Translations under genes and position numbers: made by a program
DNA from: JAUIAI01 sp050633665
Lineage (GTDB): Bacteria; Pseudomonadota; Gammaproteobacteria; Burkholderiales; Burkholderiaceae_E
Assembly (NCBI GenBank): GCA_050633665.1
Contig: JBOEGY010000007.1
Span: 744,001-808,000 of the forward strand
Direction of reading: 5' to 3'
Length of the DNA: 64,000 nucleotides
Part shown: one piece after another, positions 26,032-34,459 of the stretch
Position numbering within the stretch: the first letter of the stretch is position 1
Layout of the letters: every line of letters starts with the position of its first letter
The notes under the pieces: model-generated
The model's database searches: none
What the model saw: the letters and a program-made list of their open reading frames with translations, nothing else
Told to the model about the DNA's origin: nothing

Positions 26032-29000
26032 ATGATACGACCCGCTCTTAAACTGATTCTCTGCTCGACCGTAAGCGCCCTTATCGGGCTTGCTGGCACT
26101 GGCTATACGCCCACGGCCTTCGCCCAGAATAACGCAAGACCCCAGATTCAAATCGAACTGGGTGCCCACGCCGGACCAGTCCGGCGGATTGCGGTATCCG
26201 TGCGCAAAGGCATTGTCCTGACCGCCTCGGACGACAAAACAGCCCGAATCTGGGATCTGGCCACCGGGCAACTCAAGCAAATCCTGCGACCGGCCATTGG
26301 GGCCGGCGAAATCGGGCGGATGTACGGGGCGGCCATCCACCCGAGCGCCAATCTGGTTGCCGTCGCCGGCACCACCAGCACCGGGCGCAGCGGCCACCAG
26401 ATCTATCTGTTCTCAGTCGTAACCGGACAGCTCGTTGATACATTCGATGCCCGCGCCGGTGATATCAAAAAACTGGCCTATACGCCCGATGGCAAGCTGT
26501 TGATCGCCACTTATGCTGGCGACAACGGCGTCCGGGCATTTGATTCATCGGGCAATATGGTTTTCGAGCAAAAGTTTGCCGCGAAGAGCTACGGTCTTGA
26601 CGTTTCAAAAAACGGCCTGGTTGCCGTCAGCTCGCTGGATGGCAGCATTCACCTGTTTGAGTATCGGCAAAGCCGGCTGCGCCTGCTGCGTACCCTGAAA
26701 GGCAGCGGCCGCAATCCGGTCGGGGTTTCTTTCTCCCCCACCGGAGATCGACTGGCGGTCGGGTATTTCCAGGCCAATGACCGGGACGGTCGCCCGGAAA
26801 TTCTCGACATTCAGTCCGGTCGCTCGCTGCGCCGCCTGGACATGCCCTCCCGCAAAGAGGGCAATCTGATGTCGATCGCCTTCTCACCGGATGGCCAGCG
26901 GGTCATCGCGGCCGGCACGGCTTACGAGTCCAGCCGCAAGTTTCAGGCCTACGAATATGATGCCGCCACCGGGCGACTGCTTCGTGAACAACTGCTTGGA
27001 ACCAATTCCATTGTCGATCTGGTTGCGATTGATGGCGCACGACTGGCTTACGCCAGCTACGACGGTTCCTGGGGCACGATTGACTCCGGTCGCGGCGGGG
27101 TACGTTCTACCGGCGGCAACCTGGCAGATTTACGCGGGCCGTCAAACCTGTTGATCACCAGCGGCTCGCGACGAGTCGGCTTCAACTTCGATTTCGACCG
27201 GACGCCCGCCTGGTTCGATTTTGAAAAACGGGTGCTCACGATCGGCAAAGCACCGCCGGAACTCAAACCCGCAAACATCAAGAGCGGCTTCTTTTCCAAA
27301 CCGGTCTGGGAAAATGAGACCAAGGCCGAAATCAACGGCGCCAAGATCAAGATGGCGCGCGACGAAGTGGGCCGGTCACTCGCTTCCTTCTCCGCAAACG
27401 ACGACGCCGTATTTGGTACCAGCAAGGCGCTGTACCGAATTGCCGACAGCGGCGCCATCCGCTGGCGGATTCCCCTCGCCTCCGAGGCCCGGGCGGTCAA
27501 TATCACGGGAGACGACCAAACCATTGTGACGGCCATGTCTGACGGCACGATTCGCTGGTGGCGCAGCTCGGACGGCAAGGCCTTGATGGCTTTGATGCCG
27601 CAACGCAACGGCCAATGGGTGATTTGGACGCCAACCGGGCAGTTTGACGCCAGCGCCGGCGCTGACCGAAATGTCGGCTGGAGTGTTAACCGCCAGGATG
27701 CGCCGGTCGCCGACTTTTTCTCGCTGAATCGGTTCCGAAACCAGTTCGCCGACGCCGAAACCATCGATGCGGTACTGGGCTCGCAGATCAAACAACGCAA
27801 AGTGGTCCAGTCAACCACCCAGGAGCCCCCCAAAACTATCCCGAAACTGCCTCCAGTTGCCGAGATCAAACCGGTCCGGCCCAGCCGCCCGGACAGTATT
27901 GAAGCCATTAAGTTTCCGCCGGTGCTCAGCGCAGTCGGACTGACCACACTGGAAGCGTCCGGCCAGGTCTTGCAGATTCCTTTCGTGATTCGGGCTTCGG
28001 GCAAAGCGACGGTCGAACTCAGAATCAACGGACGCCCGGCGCCGCAGGCAAAAGTAAGGATGCCGCAACGCTTTGATGGCAACAGCGAAGCCCTGGCAAC
28101 CGTCGCCGCGCCGGAGCCAGGCTCCTTAATCCAGTTGATCGGCCGTGATGAATACGGTGTTTCGGAGCCGCTGGGCTTTCAGCTCGCCGAACGCCCAAAT
28201 ATCGTGAACACCGCCGCGCTGCAATCAGTCCCAACTGTTGCCGCGCCGGAGCCGGTCGCCCCGACGGTTCAAGCTGCTCCCCCTGCGCCGCCACCGGCGC
28301 CGATACCGCCGCCAGTGGCAACCGCACCGCCCAAAGCAGCCGGACCTGCCGGCCCGCGTCTGTTTGTTCTGTCCATCGGCATCAGCGACTACAGCAAACC
28401 CGAGTATCAGCTTGGTCTTGCCGCCAAAGATTCCCGCGACTTTGTCGCTGCGGTCGAGAGCCAGAAAGGTCGGTATTACTCCGACGTCATTGCCCGGTCC
28501 ATCACCAATGACCAGGCGACCAAGCCCAATGTCATGTCCTCACTCGCCTGGCTAAGCCAGAGCGTTGGCCCCAATGATGTCGGTATGTTGTTCATAGCCG
28601 GGCACGGCATTAACGCGCCGGACGGCCAGTATTACTTCATGCCCTATGAAGGCGATCATCTGAAACTGGCGGCCAGCAGCGTGCCGGAGGCTTCGATCCG
28701 AAACACCCTGGGTAGCATGCGCGGCAAAGCCCTGTTCTTTGTGGACACCTGTTATGCCGGCAACGCGCTCGGCAATTTCCAGACCGCAAGTCGCGAACTG
28801 GCCCGCCTGGCCAACAACCTGGCGGCGGCCGAAAACGGCGTGATCGTTTTTGCATCCAGTTCCGGCCGGCAACTATCGGAAGAAAACGATGCCTGGGGTA
28901 ACGGCGCGTTTACCAAGGCCCTCATTGAGGGGCTGGGCGGCCGGGCCGACCTGACCCGGACGGGCCGGATCACCTACAAAGGCCTGGACTTCTTTATCTC

Positions 29001-29100
29001 GGAAGAAGTCAGCAAACTGACTGAAGGACGCCAGACGCCGGTCACGATAGCGCCGGTCGGCATACCTGATTTCGCGATCGCCCGGCTCACAACAACCTGA
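26032..29100 (+). CDS. Exported WD40-repeat protein with C-terminal caspase (C14) domain
   Basis: The first ATG, at 26032, gives 1022 residues; an in-frame TTG lies 15 bases upstream. A signal peptide is clear (LILCSTVSALIGLAGTGY...AFAQ). Residues about 40-560 hold WD40-type repeats (LTASDDKTARIWDLATGQL; AFSPDGQRVIAAGTAYE; TAMSDGTIRWWRSSDGKAL). A proline/alanine-rich linker (around 725-770) leads to a caspase-fold peptidase (775-1022) with catalytic His858 in FIAGHG and Cys907 in FVDTCYAGN. The layout resembles bacterial orthocaspases, but with export to the periplasm. It is preceded by the motif shared with the ECF sigma operon, whose last gene encodes another exported caspase. The target is unknown. 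Confidence 0.88.
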   Translation: MIRPALKLILCSTVSALIGLAGTGYTPTAFAQNNARPQIQIELGAHAGPVRRIAVSVRKGIVLTASDDKTARIWDLATGQLKQILRPAIGAGEIGRMYGAAIHPSANLVAVAGTTSTGRSGHQIYLFSVVTGQLVDTFDARAGDIKKLAYTPDGKLLIATYAGDNGVRAFDSSGNMVFEQKFAAKSYGLDVSKNGLVAVSSLDGSIHLFEYRQSRLRLLRTLKGSGRNPVGVSFSPTGDRLAVGYFQANDRDGRPEILDIQSGRSLRRLDMPSRKEGNLMSIAFSPDGQRVIAAGTAYESSRKFQAYEYDAATGRLLREQLLGTNSIVDLVAIDGARLAYASYDGSWGTIDSGRGGVRSTGGNLADLRGPSNLLITSGSRRVGFNFDFDRTPAWFDFEKRVLTIGKAPPELKPANIKSGFFSKPVWENETKAEINGAKIKMARDEVGRSLASFSANDDAVFGTSKALYRIADSGAIRWRIPLASEARAVNITGDDQTIVTAMSDGTIRWWRSSDGKALMALMPQRNGQWVIWTPTGQFDASAGADRNVGWSVNRQDAPVADFFSLNRFRNQFADAETIDAVLGSQIKQRKVVQSTTQEPPKTIPKLPPVAEIKPVRPSRPDSIEAIKFPPVLSAVGLTTLEASGQVLQIPFVIRASGKATVELRINGRPAPQAKVRMPQRFDGNSEALATVAAPEPGSLIQLIGRDEYGVSEPLGFQLAERPNIVNTAALQSVPTVAAPEPVAPTVQAAPPAPPPAPIPPPVATAPPKAAGPAGPRLFVLSIGISDYSKPEYQLGLAAKDSRDFVAAVESQKGRYYSDVIARSITNDQATKPNVMSSLAWLSQSVGPNDVGMLFIAGHGINAPDGQYYFMPYEGDHLKLAASSVPEASIRNTLGSMRGKALFFVDTCYAGNALGNFQTASRELARLANNLAAAENGVIVFASSSGRQLSEENDAWGNGAFTKALIEGLGGRADLTRTGRITYKGLDFFISEEVSKLTEGRQTPVTIAPVGIPDFAIARLTTT

Positions 29101-29106
29101 TGCTCA

Positions 29107-29133
29107 ACAAGCCGGTCACTCTGACCGGCTTGT
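29107..29133. terminator. Inverted repeat between convergent genes, probable bidirectional terminator
   Basis: A perfect 12-base-pair stem (ACAAGCCGGTCA with its complement) and a three-base CTC loop lies between two convergent genes, seven bases after the stop of the WD40-caspase gene. There is no long T-run, so termination efficiency is uncertain. Confidence 0.6.
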
Positions 29134-29137
29134 GATA

Positions 29138-29569
29138 TCAGGCGTTGGCATTCCTGATCGCATCCAGCAACGGACGCAGCGGGCCGATGTCATAACCGGC
29201 GCCGGCGGCGGTTGCCACCAGCGCATCACTGGTAAGTTTCGGCGCCTGGCTCATTGCCCAGATACTCGTTGAACGCATGCCGGAGCGGCAATAGGCAAAT
29301 ACCGGCCCCGGCTGCGAAGCCAGCGCCTCGGCAAAAGCCTGGACATCCTGTGCGGTCTGTTGGCCAGCGGTGAATGGCAGATCAACAAAAACAAGGCCAG
29401 CCTGCTCGGCTGCCGCTTTTATCAGAGCGGTTTCCGGCTGATCTGCCGCCTCGCCATCCGGACGGTTGTTGATAATGGTCTTGAAGCCGGCTTGCGAAAC
29501 TTCGCTGACATCGAGCGGCGTGATCTGAGCGCTCACACTGATGGCGTCAGTCAGTCGGTTTATTTTCAT
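29138..29569 (-). CDS. DUF442/TIGR01244-type phosphatase-like protein
   Basis: The 143-residue protein has the fold of the beta-lactamase hydrolase-like phosphatase family (DUF442). It has the N-terminal LTDAISVSAQITPLDVSEV, the NNRPDGEA segment and a phosphate-binding loop YCRSGMRSTSIW (Cys-x5-Arg with a following Ser). Stand-alone members are linked to sulfide metabolism or act as tyrosine-phosphatase-like enzymes. AAGGAG lies six bases ahead of the ATG. It is encoded convergently with the WD40-caspase gene and 96 bases after the large lipoprotein gene on the same strand, with which it may share a transcript. Confidence 0.87.
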   Translation of the reverse strand: MKINRLTDAISVSAQITPLDVSEVSQAGFKTIINNRPDGEAADQPETALIKAAAEQAGLVFVDLPFTAGQQTAQDVQAFAEALASQPGPVFAYCRSGMRSTSIWAMSQAPKLTSDALVATAAGAGYDIGPLRPLLDAIRNANA

Positions 29570-29665
29570 CTACTTCTCCTTCGTCGGCCCTTATTGGAAC
29601 ATATCCGCGCCTTTCAACTGGCGAAAGACTCGCCGGGTGAAAGGCGCGGCGCTGGTCTATTGGCC

Positions 29666-32600
29666 TTAGAAGTGCATGAAATCCACCAGACTTAGGCTGC
29701 CATCACTAAACAGGACGCGGTCGGTCATTGAAATGCCGGTGAACTGACCATCGTTGTCATGTTTGGTACAAGCAAAGCGGATATCAGCGGTTTCGCGTCC
29801 TTCGACCCGAATCCGGAAACACAGCTTGAACGCGTATTGATCTTCCGAGTCGACAGTCGGCAGAATCATTGCCTGGGTACGACGACTCTGTTCGCGTTCG
29901 TCACGGCAGTCGCCGCAGCCAGCGTTCGGCTCCAGCAATTGCCATTCGCCCAGCGGCCTCAGGCCCAATATGATGTTGTCATTGTCAGACCAGCTCACCG
30001 GACCACCGGTAATCGCAATAGCCCGACCCACTGTTTCATCATTAACCCGCGTAAGCTGGACGGAAGAAGATCCGCCCGAACTCTGGTAGTTGCCGAGAAC
30101 CGTCAGATCCGGGCGGGTTTCAGTGGCTCCCTGCCCACCTCTAACGCGGGTGATATGGCTGATCACTCCCTGCCCCGGCTGCGCCCGTACCTCGACTGAA
30201 GCAGTCAGCCCCAGCGGGCCGGTGCTTTCCTGCCGGCTCGCACCATTCGCAGCGAATGCAGCGTTCGCTGATTCAAACGCGGTACGCAGTTGCAGCCCGG
30301 TGATGAAGTTCGCCTCGGTTTCGCCAAACGGCAAATTAGGAAACGGTGCTTTCGTCGTGGCAATCGAGCGGCGCCCTTCCGCGCCACCTTGATCGGTCTC
30401 TTTGCCGTTGACGCCAAGATACCGGATGCCGTCGATCTGGCAGGTTTCCCGGAAAGTTCCGCGTCGTTCGTAGGTGAATTCATCCGCCGCATTAAGACGC
30501 CAGATTGCGCCGATGTCAGTCGCCAGGTTTACCCGGCTTGCGCCAGAGATACCGCGGCCGACTTTGGCGACATCAACCGTCTGGTTGGTAATTTGCCCGG
30601 CCGAGCCCACTCCACAGGCATTGAACCGAGTCGGCTCTTGGACGAAATCGAGCAGATCTTCTGTCCACCGGTACACATTGCCTGACTCACAGGCGACGGC
30701 CTCGGCGCGGGCAAGCCAGCAGATCTTTTCAGGTATATCGATCGCCTGAACCGTATTCAGCGCAAAACGACGTGGGAAATCTGTCTGACCACGCCCATCA
30801 ATCTCAGTACTGGCATTAAATGCCTGGTCGGGATTCAGCCAGAAGACTTTTCCATCACTGTTAAGCGCAACCACGCTGCTGGTGGCCTCGGCGACAATCT
30901 GAACCACCCGGCCTGGCACATCTAGCTGGCGGCCGGCCGCCTGCGCGCCCTCAAGCCAGGTCGTGACCTTGCCCTGGCGGGTCAAACCATAAAGGCGACG
31001 CGGTCCACGATAAGGCAGGACAACCGGATTCCCCGGGGCTGGTCCGTAGGCCGACTCAAACCCTGGCGGCGCATATTTGTCATAAACAACCGATGACAAA
31101 CGCGCTGGTGCCGACATATTGATTTGCTGAGGAGCTCCCCAGCGCTCCTGAAACGACCCCTCTGCCGCAGCCGGGCGAACGGCTCTGAGCAGACCATTTG
31201 GCAATAGATACAGGAATGCGGGCGGCACACCGGCTGAGTTGTCCAGGAAGACGCGGGCGCCCGGGCTGGGGGTGAAACTGGCCACGCGGGGATTACTGAT
31301 TCCCGGCACGGTGACCGGAATCCGGCGCAACTGCAATTCCTGCAGGCGACGAGTCAATACATCATCAACCAGTTGAAAGTTCTCAAGCTGCTCCTGACCG
31401 GTCACTTCGTAGACACGCAGAGGATCAATATAAACAAACTCGCTGCGGTCGCGGGTCAGCGCAATGACTTCTCCGCGGGAACCGACTTTTACCTCGACAA
31501 ATTCACCGTCAACTCTCACTTCATCGGTTTCAGCGGTAATGAATCGCAATTGGTCGCCAAATGGCGCAGTCATACCGCGCTTGAGGGTCAGGCGACCCGA
31601 TGAATCGAGCGAAACGGTTTGCTGAACATTCGTGGCGCGCAATAATGGAATGCAAACACCGTTCGGAAAAGCGCAAGAGCGATAGGCTTTGTTGGAAGCA
31701 ATACGGTAGACCGCCACAAACGCCCGCTTGCTGGCTAATGACTGATCGCCAGCCGATTGGCTCGCCTGACTGGTCGCTACCGTCTTGGCCCGCCAGAGGG
31801 TTTCGTAGGTATAACCGATGTCGGCAGTATCCGGCCCGCAGCCGCTGGCAGTGGAACCGCTGGCGATGGAGCATCCGTTTGAATCAACCAGATCAAGCTT
31901 GCCATCGCTGAGATCGCGGGCAAGCTGTTCGGAAACCGTCAGGGCTGGCGTGGGGTCATCAGCCAGAAAAGTACCGGCCAGCACCGCCAGTCCGGCGTTT
32001 GCAGCACCATAGCGGCCCCGGTTGTTATCCGTGAGCGTACCGGGCGAATCAACATTCTGATCATTGAGAATTACTGGCAAGCCGGTGATTTCGAACCGCC
32101 CGCCCGCATCAGAGGATCGGTAAACCCCAGGCAACTGATCCGCCAGAATACTGGCCACCTGCCGATTGGAGTCGTCAATACCTTTAGTGACCACCTTGGT
32201 GTTCACGCCACCAGGGCCGATTGACGCCTCGCCTTCCTGAAACGCTGTCAGCCGCACCGCCGCTTCGGTATACGGCGTTACGCCGATGAAGCCCCGGGTC
32301 GCATTGGAAACTCTTACCCGCAACTCCCGGCCCGGCCCAAACGGCACGAACGCTTTTTTAGCTTCGTCAAAATAGGTCGCGTCAGCGCCCCCGACAAACG
32401 CGACCTCTAACGGCGCCTCTGGACTACACGGGGTCAGCGTAACCATGCCTTTCTCGTTGTCGGTCACCCCTTCGCCGAGGACTTTGCCGCTGACCGGGTC
32501 CCGGACGATGACTTTGGTATTGCGAAACTGCCCAAGACTGCCACCGGCACCAATGCCGCCACCGCCGTCGCCGCCATCACCGGCGCCATCACCGCCCTCG

Positions 32601-32791
32601 CCTTCCGTGCCGTTCTGGTCCGTGGGGCCATTGCCGATGAAACCCGATTTGACGTCAATCTCGCAGTTCTCATTACTGCCGCCACCGGCAACTTCAGTGC
32701 CACCGCCACCGCCGCCACAGGCAGCGAGAAGCACACTTAACAGGGCGGGCATCCAGAGTCTGGAGCAGATCGACGGAGCTAACTGGGGCAT
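29666..32791 (-). CDS. Large lipoprotein with low-complexity linker and propeller-like region, unknown function
   Basis: The 1041-residue protein has a signal peptide ending in a lipobox (LLSVLLAACGGGGGG), so it should be a lipoprotein. A Gly/Asp/Glu-rich linker of about 50 residues follows. Next is a small beta domain that reads like a carboxypeptidase-regulatory or Ig module (VIVRDPVSGKVLGEGVTDNE). A long middle region (around 440-720) has RCC1-like phrases (VVALNSDGKVFWLNPD; YGLTRQGKVTTWLEG). The C-terminal part contains a Cys-rich stretch (NAGCGDCRDE). I do not recognise the family. It is transcribed away from the curlin-like locus across a shared 728-base gap, so a cell-surface role related to that locus is possible. 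Confidence 0.75.
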   Translation of the reverse strand: MPQLAPSICSRLWMPALLSVLLAACGGGGGGTEVAGGGSNENCEIDVKSGFIGNGPTDQNGTEGEGGDGAGDGGDGGGGIGAGGSLGQFRNTKVIVRDPVSGKVLGEGVTDNEKGMVTLTPCSPEAPLEVAFVGGADATYFDEAKKAFVPFGPGRELRVRVSNATRGFIGVTPYTEAAVRLTAFQEGEASIGPGGVNTKVVTKGIDDSNRQVASILADQLPGVYRSSDAGGRFEITGLPVILNDQNVDSPGTLTDNNRGRYGAANAGLAVLAGTFLADDPTPALTVSEQLARDLSDGKLDLVDSNGCSIASGSTASGCGPDTADIGYTYETLWRAKTVATSQASQSAGDQSLASKRAFVAVYRIASNKAYRSCAFPNGVCIPLLRATNVQQTVSLDSSGRLTLKRGMTAPFGDQLRFITAETDEVRVDGEFVEVKVGSRGEVIALTRDRSEFVYIDPLRVYEVTGQEQLENFQLVDDVLTRRLQELQLRRIPVTVPGISNPRVASFTPSPGARVFLDNSAGVPPAFLYLLPNGLLRAVRPAAAEGSFQERWGAPQQINMSAPARLSSVVYDKYAPPGFESAYGPAPGNPVVLPYRGPRRLYGLTRQGKVTTWLEGAQAAGRQLDVPGRVVQIVAEATSSVVALNSDGKVFWLNPDQAFNASTEIDGRGQTDFPRRFALNTVQAIDIPEKICWLARAEAVACESGNVYRWTEDLLDFVQEPTRFNACGVGSAGQITNQTVDVAKVGRGISGASRVNLATDIGAIWRLNAADEFTYERRGTFRETCQIDGIRYLGVNGKETDQGGAEGRRSIATTKAPFPNLPFGETEANFITGLQLRTAFESANAAFAANGASRQESTGPLGLTASVEVRAQPGQGVISHITRVRGGQGATETRPDLTVLGNYQSSGGSSSVQLTRVNDETVGRAIAITGGPVSWSDNDNIILGLRPLGEWQLLEPNAGCGDCRDEREQSRRTQAMILPTVDSEDQYAFKLCFRIRVEGRETADIRFACTKHDNDGQFTGISMTDRVLFSDGSLSLVDFMHF

Positions 32792-33519
32792 ATCATTCCT
32801 CGTATTACCGGCTCGGGTGAGCCATCTTCTTTTGAGCCCAAATTCTCTGCCAGGAATACCCGGTTGAACATCCCCGGATCCCGTCAGAATGGCTGCTAAA
32901 TCAGTGCTTAGCGGTCATTTCTCACACTTGGGTCACCAAACCGAATCAACATTCATTAAAGAATGTTAAATTTTAGCCATCACTTAAAGCAGGCGCAGTA
33001 CACTCGAATTATCGTATTACGGAAATAAACAGATGAGTACCGGCAATTGGGTATTTTTGCGGGTCAATTAAACGCCTACAGTGCGCTCCTAGCAACAAAA
33101 ATGAGAAGTTTGGGACACCTTTATTGACTAACCGCCCAAGTGTTTAACTCTAACGGGTTGATCCATTTTGCAGTTATTGCCAACTGTAAAACACCGCTTT
33201 AAAGTTCATTTCGTAGTCAGCCAGTCAAGCAGCATCACCTGGCGGGTCTCATCAGCAGCCAAGTCCAGCCAGGCCATTAGCACCGGGGGATTCAAGTCAG
33301 CCAGATCAGATCGGAACATCAGGTCGATTCACATTAATTCGGTCAGATTGAAATTTTTTTTACTTTTCTTTGAACCAACCCTTGAGTAGCCCCGACAAAA
33401 GATCCAAGAGCGATCGATACAGCCCACCGGGCAACACCGAAAACTCTCCAGATCAACACCAGGTTTCTTAAGTTTTATTTTTTCTCACACCACACTTAAT
33501 CAGTCCAAAGGAGCATCAC
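32792..33519. other. AT-rich intergenic region between divergent surface-protein genes
   Basis: This 728-base gap separates the divergent lipoprotein gene and the first curlin-like gene. It is more AT-rich than its surroundings, with runs such as TTTTTTTT near 33354. It holds the ECF-like motif at 33371-33396 and an AAGGAG ribosome site just before 33520. A 73-codon open frame near 33168 has no coding character. The size suggests several regulator sites, but none can be named from the sequence. Confidence 0.6.
33371..33396 (+). promoter_or_regulatory. ECF-type promoter-like motif TGAACC-N16-CGAC upstream of the curlin-like gene
   Basis: TGAACC (33371-33376) and CGAC (33393-33396) are 16 bases apart. 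The block TGAACCAACC is identical to the one before the ECF sigma gene on the other strand. Transcription from here would give a leader of about 115-120 bases before the ATG at 33520. Confidence 0.6.
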
Positions 33520-33963
33520 ATGAAAGTTTCTTCAATCATCCTCGCCGCCGCCATCACCGGTGTTTTCGCTTCTACCGCCATGGCTCAGAAGTCAGACGTT
33601 AACCTGAAAAACGCTTCACAGATCCAGGCTGGCGCATTGAACAAGCAGCGCGCTGACATCGGTAACGCTTCAGGCAAGGGCTCCAAGTCTAAAGTCCGCG
33701 CCAAGAACATCAGCCAAATCCAGGCTGGCGCATTGAACTCGCAGCGTCTTGACATCGGTAACGCAGCAAAAGGCGGCAAGTCTAACGTTAACGCCAAGAA
33801 TGTTAGCCAGATCCAGGCCGGCGCTCTGAACAAGCAGAAGCTCGCCATCGGTAACGCTAAAGGCAAGGGTGCTAAGAGCAAGGTTCGTGTAAAGAACGTT
33901 TCTCAGATCCAGGCAGGCGCTCTGAACAAGCAGACCATGAACGTCGGTAACGCCAAGAAGTAA
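33520..33963 (+). CDS. Curlin-like repeat protein 1 (four repeats)
   Basis: The 147-residue protein has a signal peptide (MKVSSIILAAAITGVFAS...AMAQ) and then consists almost entirely of four units of about 32 residues. Each carries SQIQAGALNxQxxxIGNA followed by a Gly/Lys/Ser-rich turn. The Q-A-G-A-L-N part matches the Q-x-G-x-x-N core of curli subunits, though the unit is longer and strongly basic. Such repeats stack as beta-arches into amyloid fibres. AAGGAG lies six bases ahead of the ATG and a terminator follows, so this may be made as a short, abundant transcript. Nearby genes encode a CsgG-like channel and a ten-repeat relative. Confidence 0.85.
   Translation: MKVSSIILAAAITGVFASTAMAQKSDVNLKNASQIQAGALNKQRADIGNASGKGSKSKVRAKNISQIQAGALNSQRLDIGNAAKGGKSNVNAKNVSQIQAGALNKQKLAIGNAKGKGAKSKVRVKNVSQIQAGALNKQTMNVGNAKK
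33589..33960 (+). repeat. Four tandem curlin-like repeats (about 96 bases each)
   Basis: The core coding for QIQAGALN occurs four times with a period of about 96 bases. DNA identity between units is high in the core (variants of CAGATCCAGGCTGGCGC) and falls in the Lys/Gly-rich linkers, where units two and four share the pattern K-V-R and units one and three V-N. Confidence 0.9.
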
Positions 33964-33985
33964 ATCCCTGTTACTGTAGTTCTCA

Positions 33986-34028
33986 GAGGCCGACCTGGCG
34001 GGATCCCCGGCAAGGCGGCCTCTTTTTT
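33986..34028 (+). terminator. Rho-independent terminator after curlin-like gene 1
   Basis: GAGGCCG pairs with CGGCCTC around a GC-rich loop, followed directly by seven T residues. It lies 23 bases after the stop codon and should separate the first repeat gene from the rest of the locus, or allow only partial read-through. Confidence 0.85.
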
Positions 34029-34048
34029 TATTACTAAGGAATCGAGCC

Positions 34049-34414
34049 ATGAATACTCAGATCAAATCGCTCAGTTCACAAATGCTGTGGTCGTTTATCG
34101 CCATCGGCGTGGCAACCGCCTTCAGCTACACATCGCCGGCTGGCGCGGCACAGTCTCAAGCCTACGACTTAGGCCCTGGCCTTGCAGCCAAGCTGGCCAA
34201 GGAAAAGATTAAACAACGCGGTCCGCGCCGACGCAGTTCGGACTATGGAAGCCGAAATTCAGGTAATGGTGCTGGTGACGGCGCTTGTGGCCAGGTAGAT
34301 ATCGGCAACTCCAATAGCGGTGGTGGCCGGCAAACAGCCGCCCAAAGATTCCGCGAACGCAACAGAACAGTCATTGTTACCGGTCCGGTTATTAACGCGG
34401 CTCGCTGCCGTTAA
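34049..34414 (+). CDS. Small exported basic protein of the curli-like locus (possible minor subunit)
   Basis: The 121-residue protein has a signal peptide (LWSFIAIGVATAFSYTSPAGAA), a basic middle (QRGPRRRSSDYGS), a Gly/Asn-rich stretch with GQVDIGNSNSGGG that echoes the IGNA turns of the repeat proteins, and the end NRTVIVTGPVINAARCR. Two Cys residues (near positions 80 and 120) could form a disulfide. I do not recognise the family with confidence. The shape and position next to a CsgG-like gene recall small anchoring subunits such as HfaA of holdfast systems, but that is a guess. AAGGA precedes its ATG. Confidence 0.7.
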   Translation: MNTQIKSLSSQMLWSFIAIGVATAFSYTSPAGAAQSQAYDLGPGLAAKLAKEKIKQRGPRRRSSDYGSRNSGNGAGDGACGQVDIGNSNSGGGRQTAAQRFRERNRTVIVTGPVINAARCR

Positions 34415-34459
34415 ACCGTCCTCAGAGCAACCACAAAGACCCTTTTCAGGTAGCTTTCC

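Noticed and set aside
27057..28082. 341-codon open frame on the minus strand within the WD40-caspase gene
   Set aside because: The plus-strand product is a coherent WD40 protein with signal peptide and caspase domain; the antisense frame has no motif or ribosome site.
33168..33389. 73-codon open frame in the gap before the curlin-like gene
   Set aside because: Ser-rich, no ribosome site, and it runs across the putative ECF promoter motif; no coding character.
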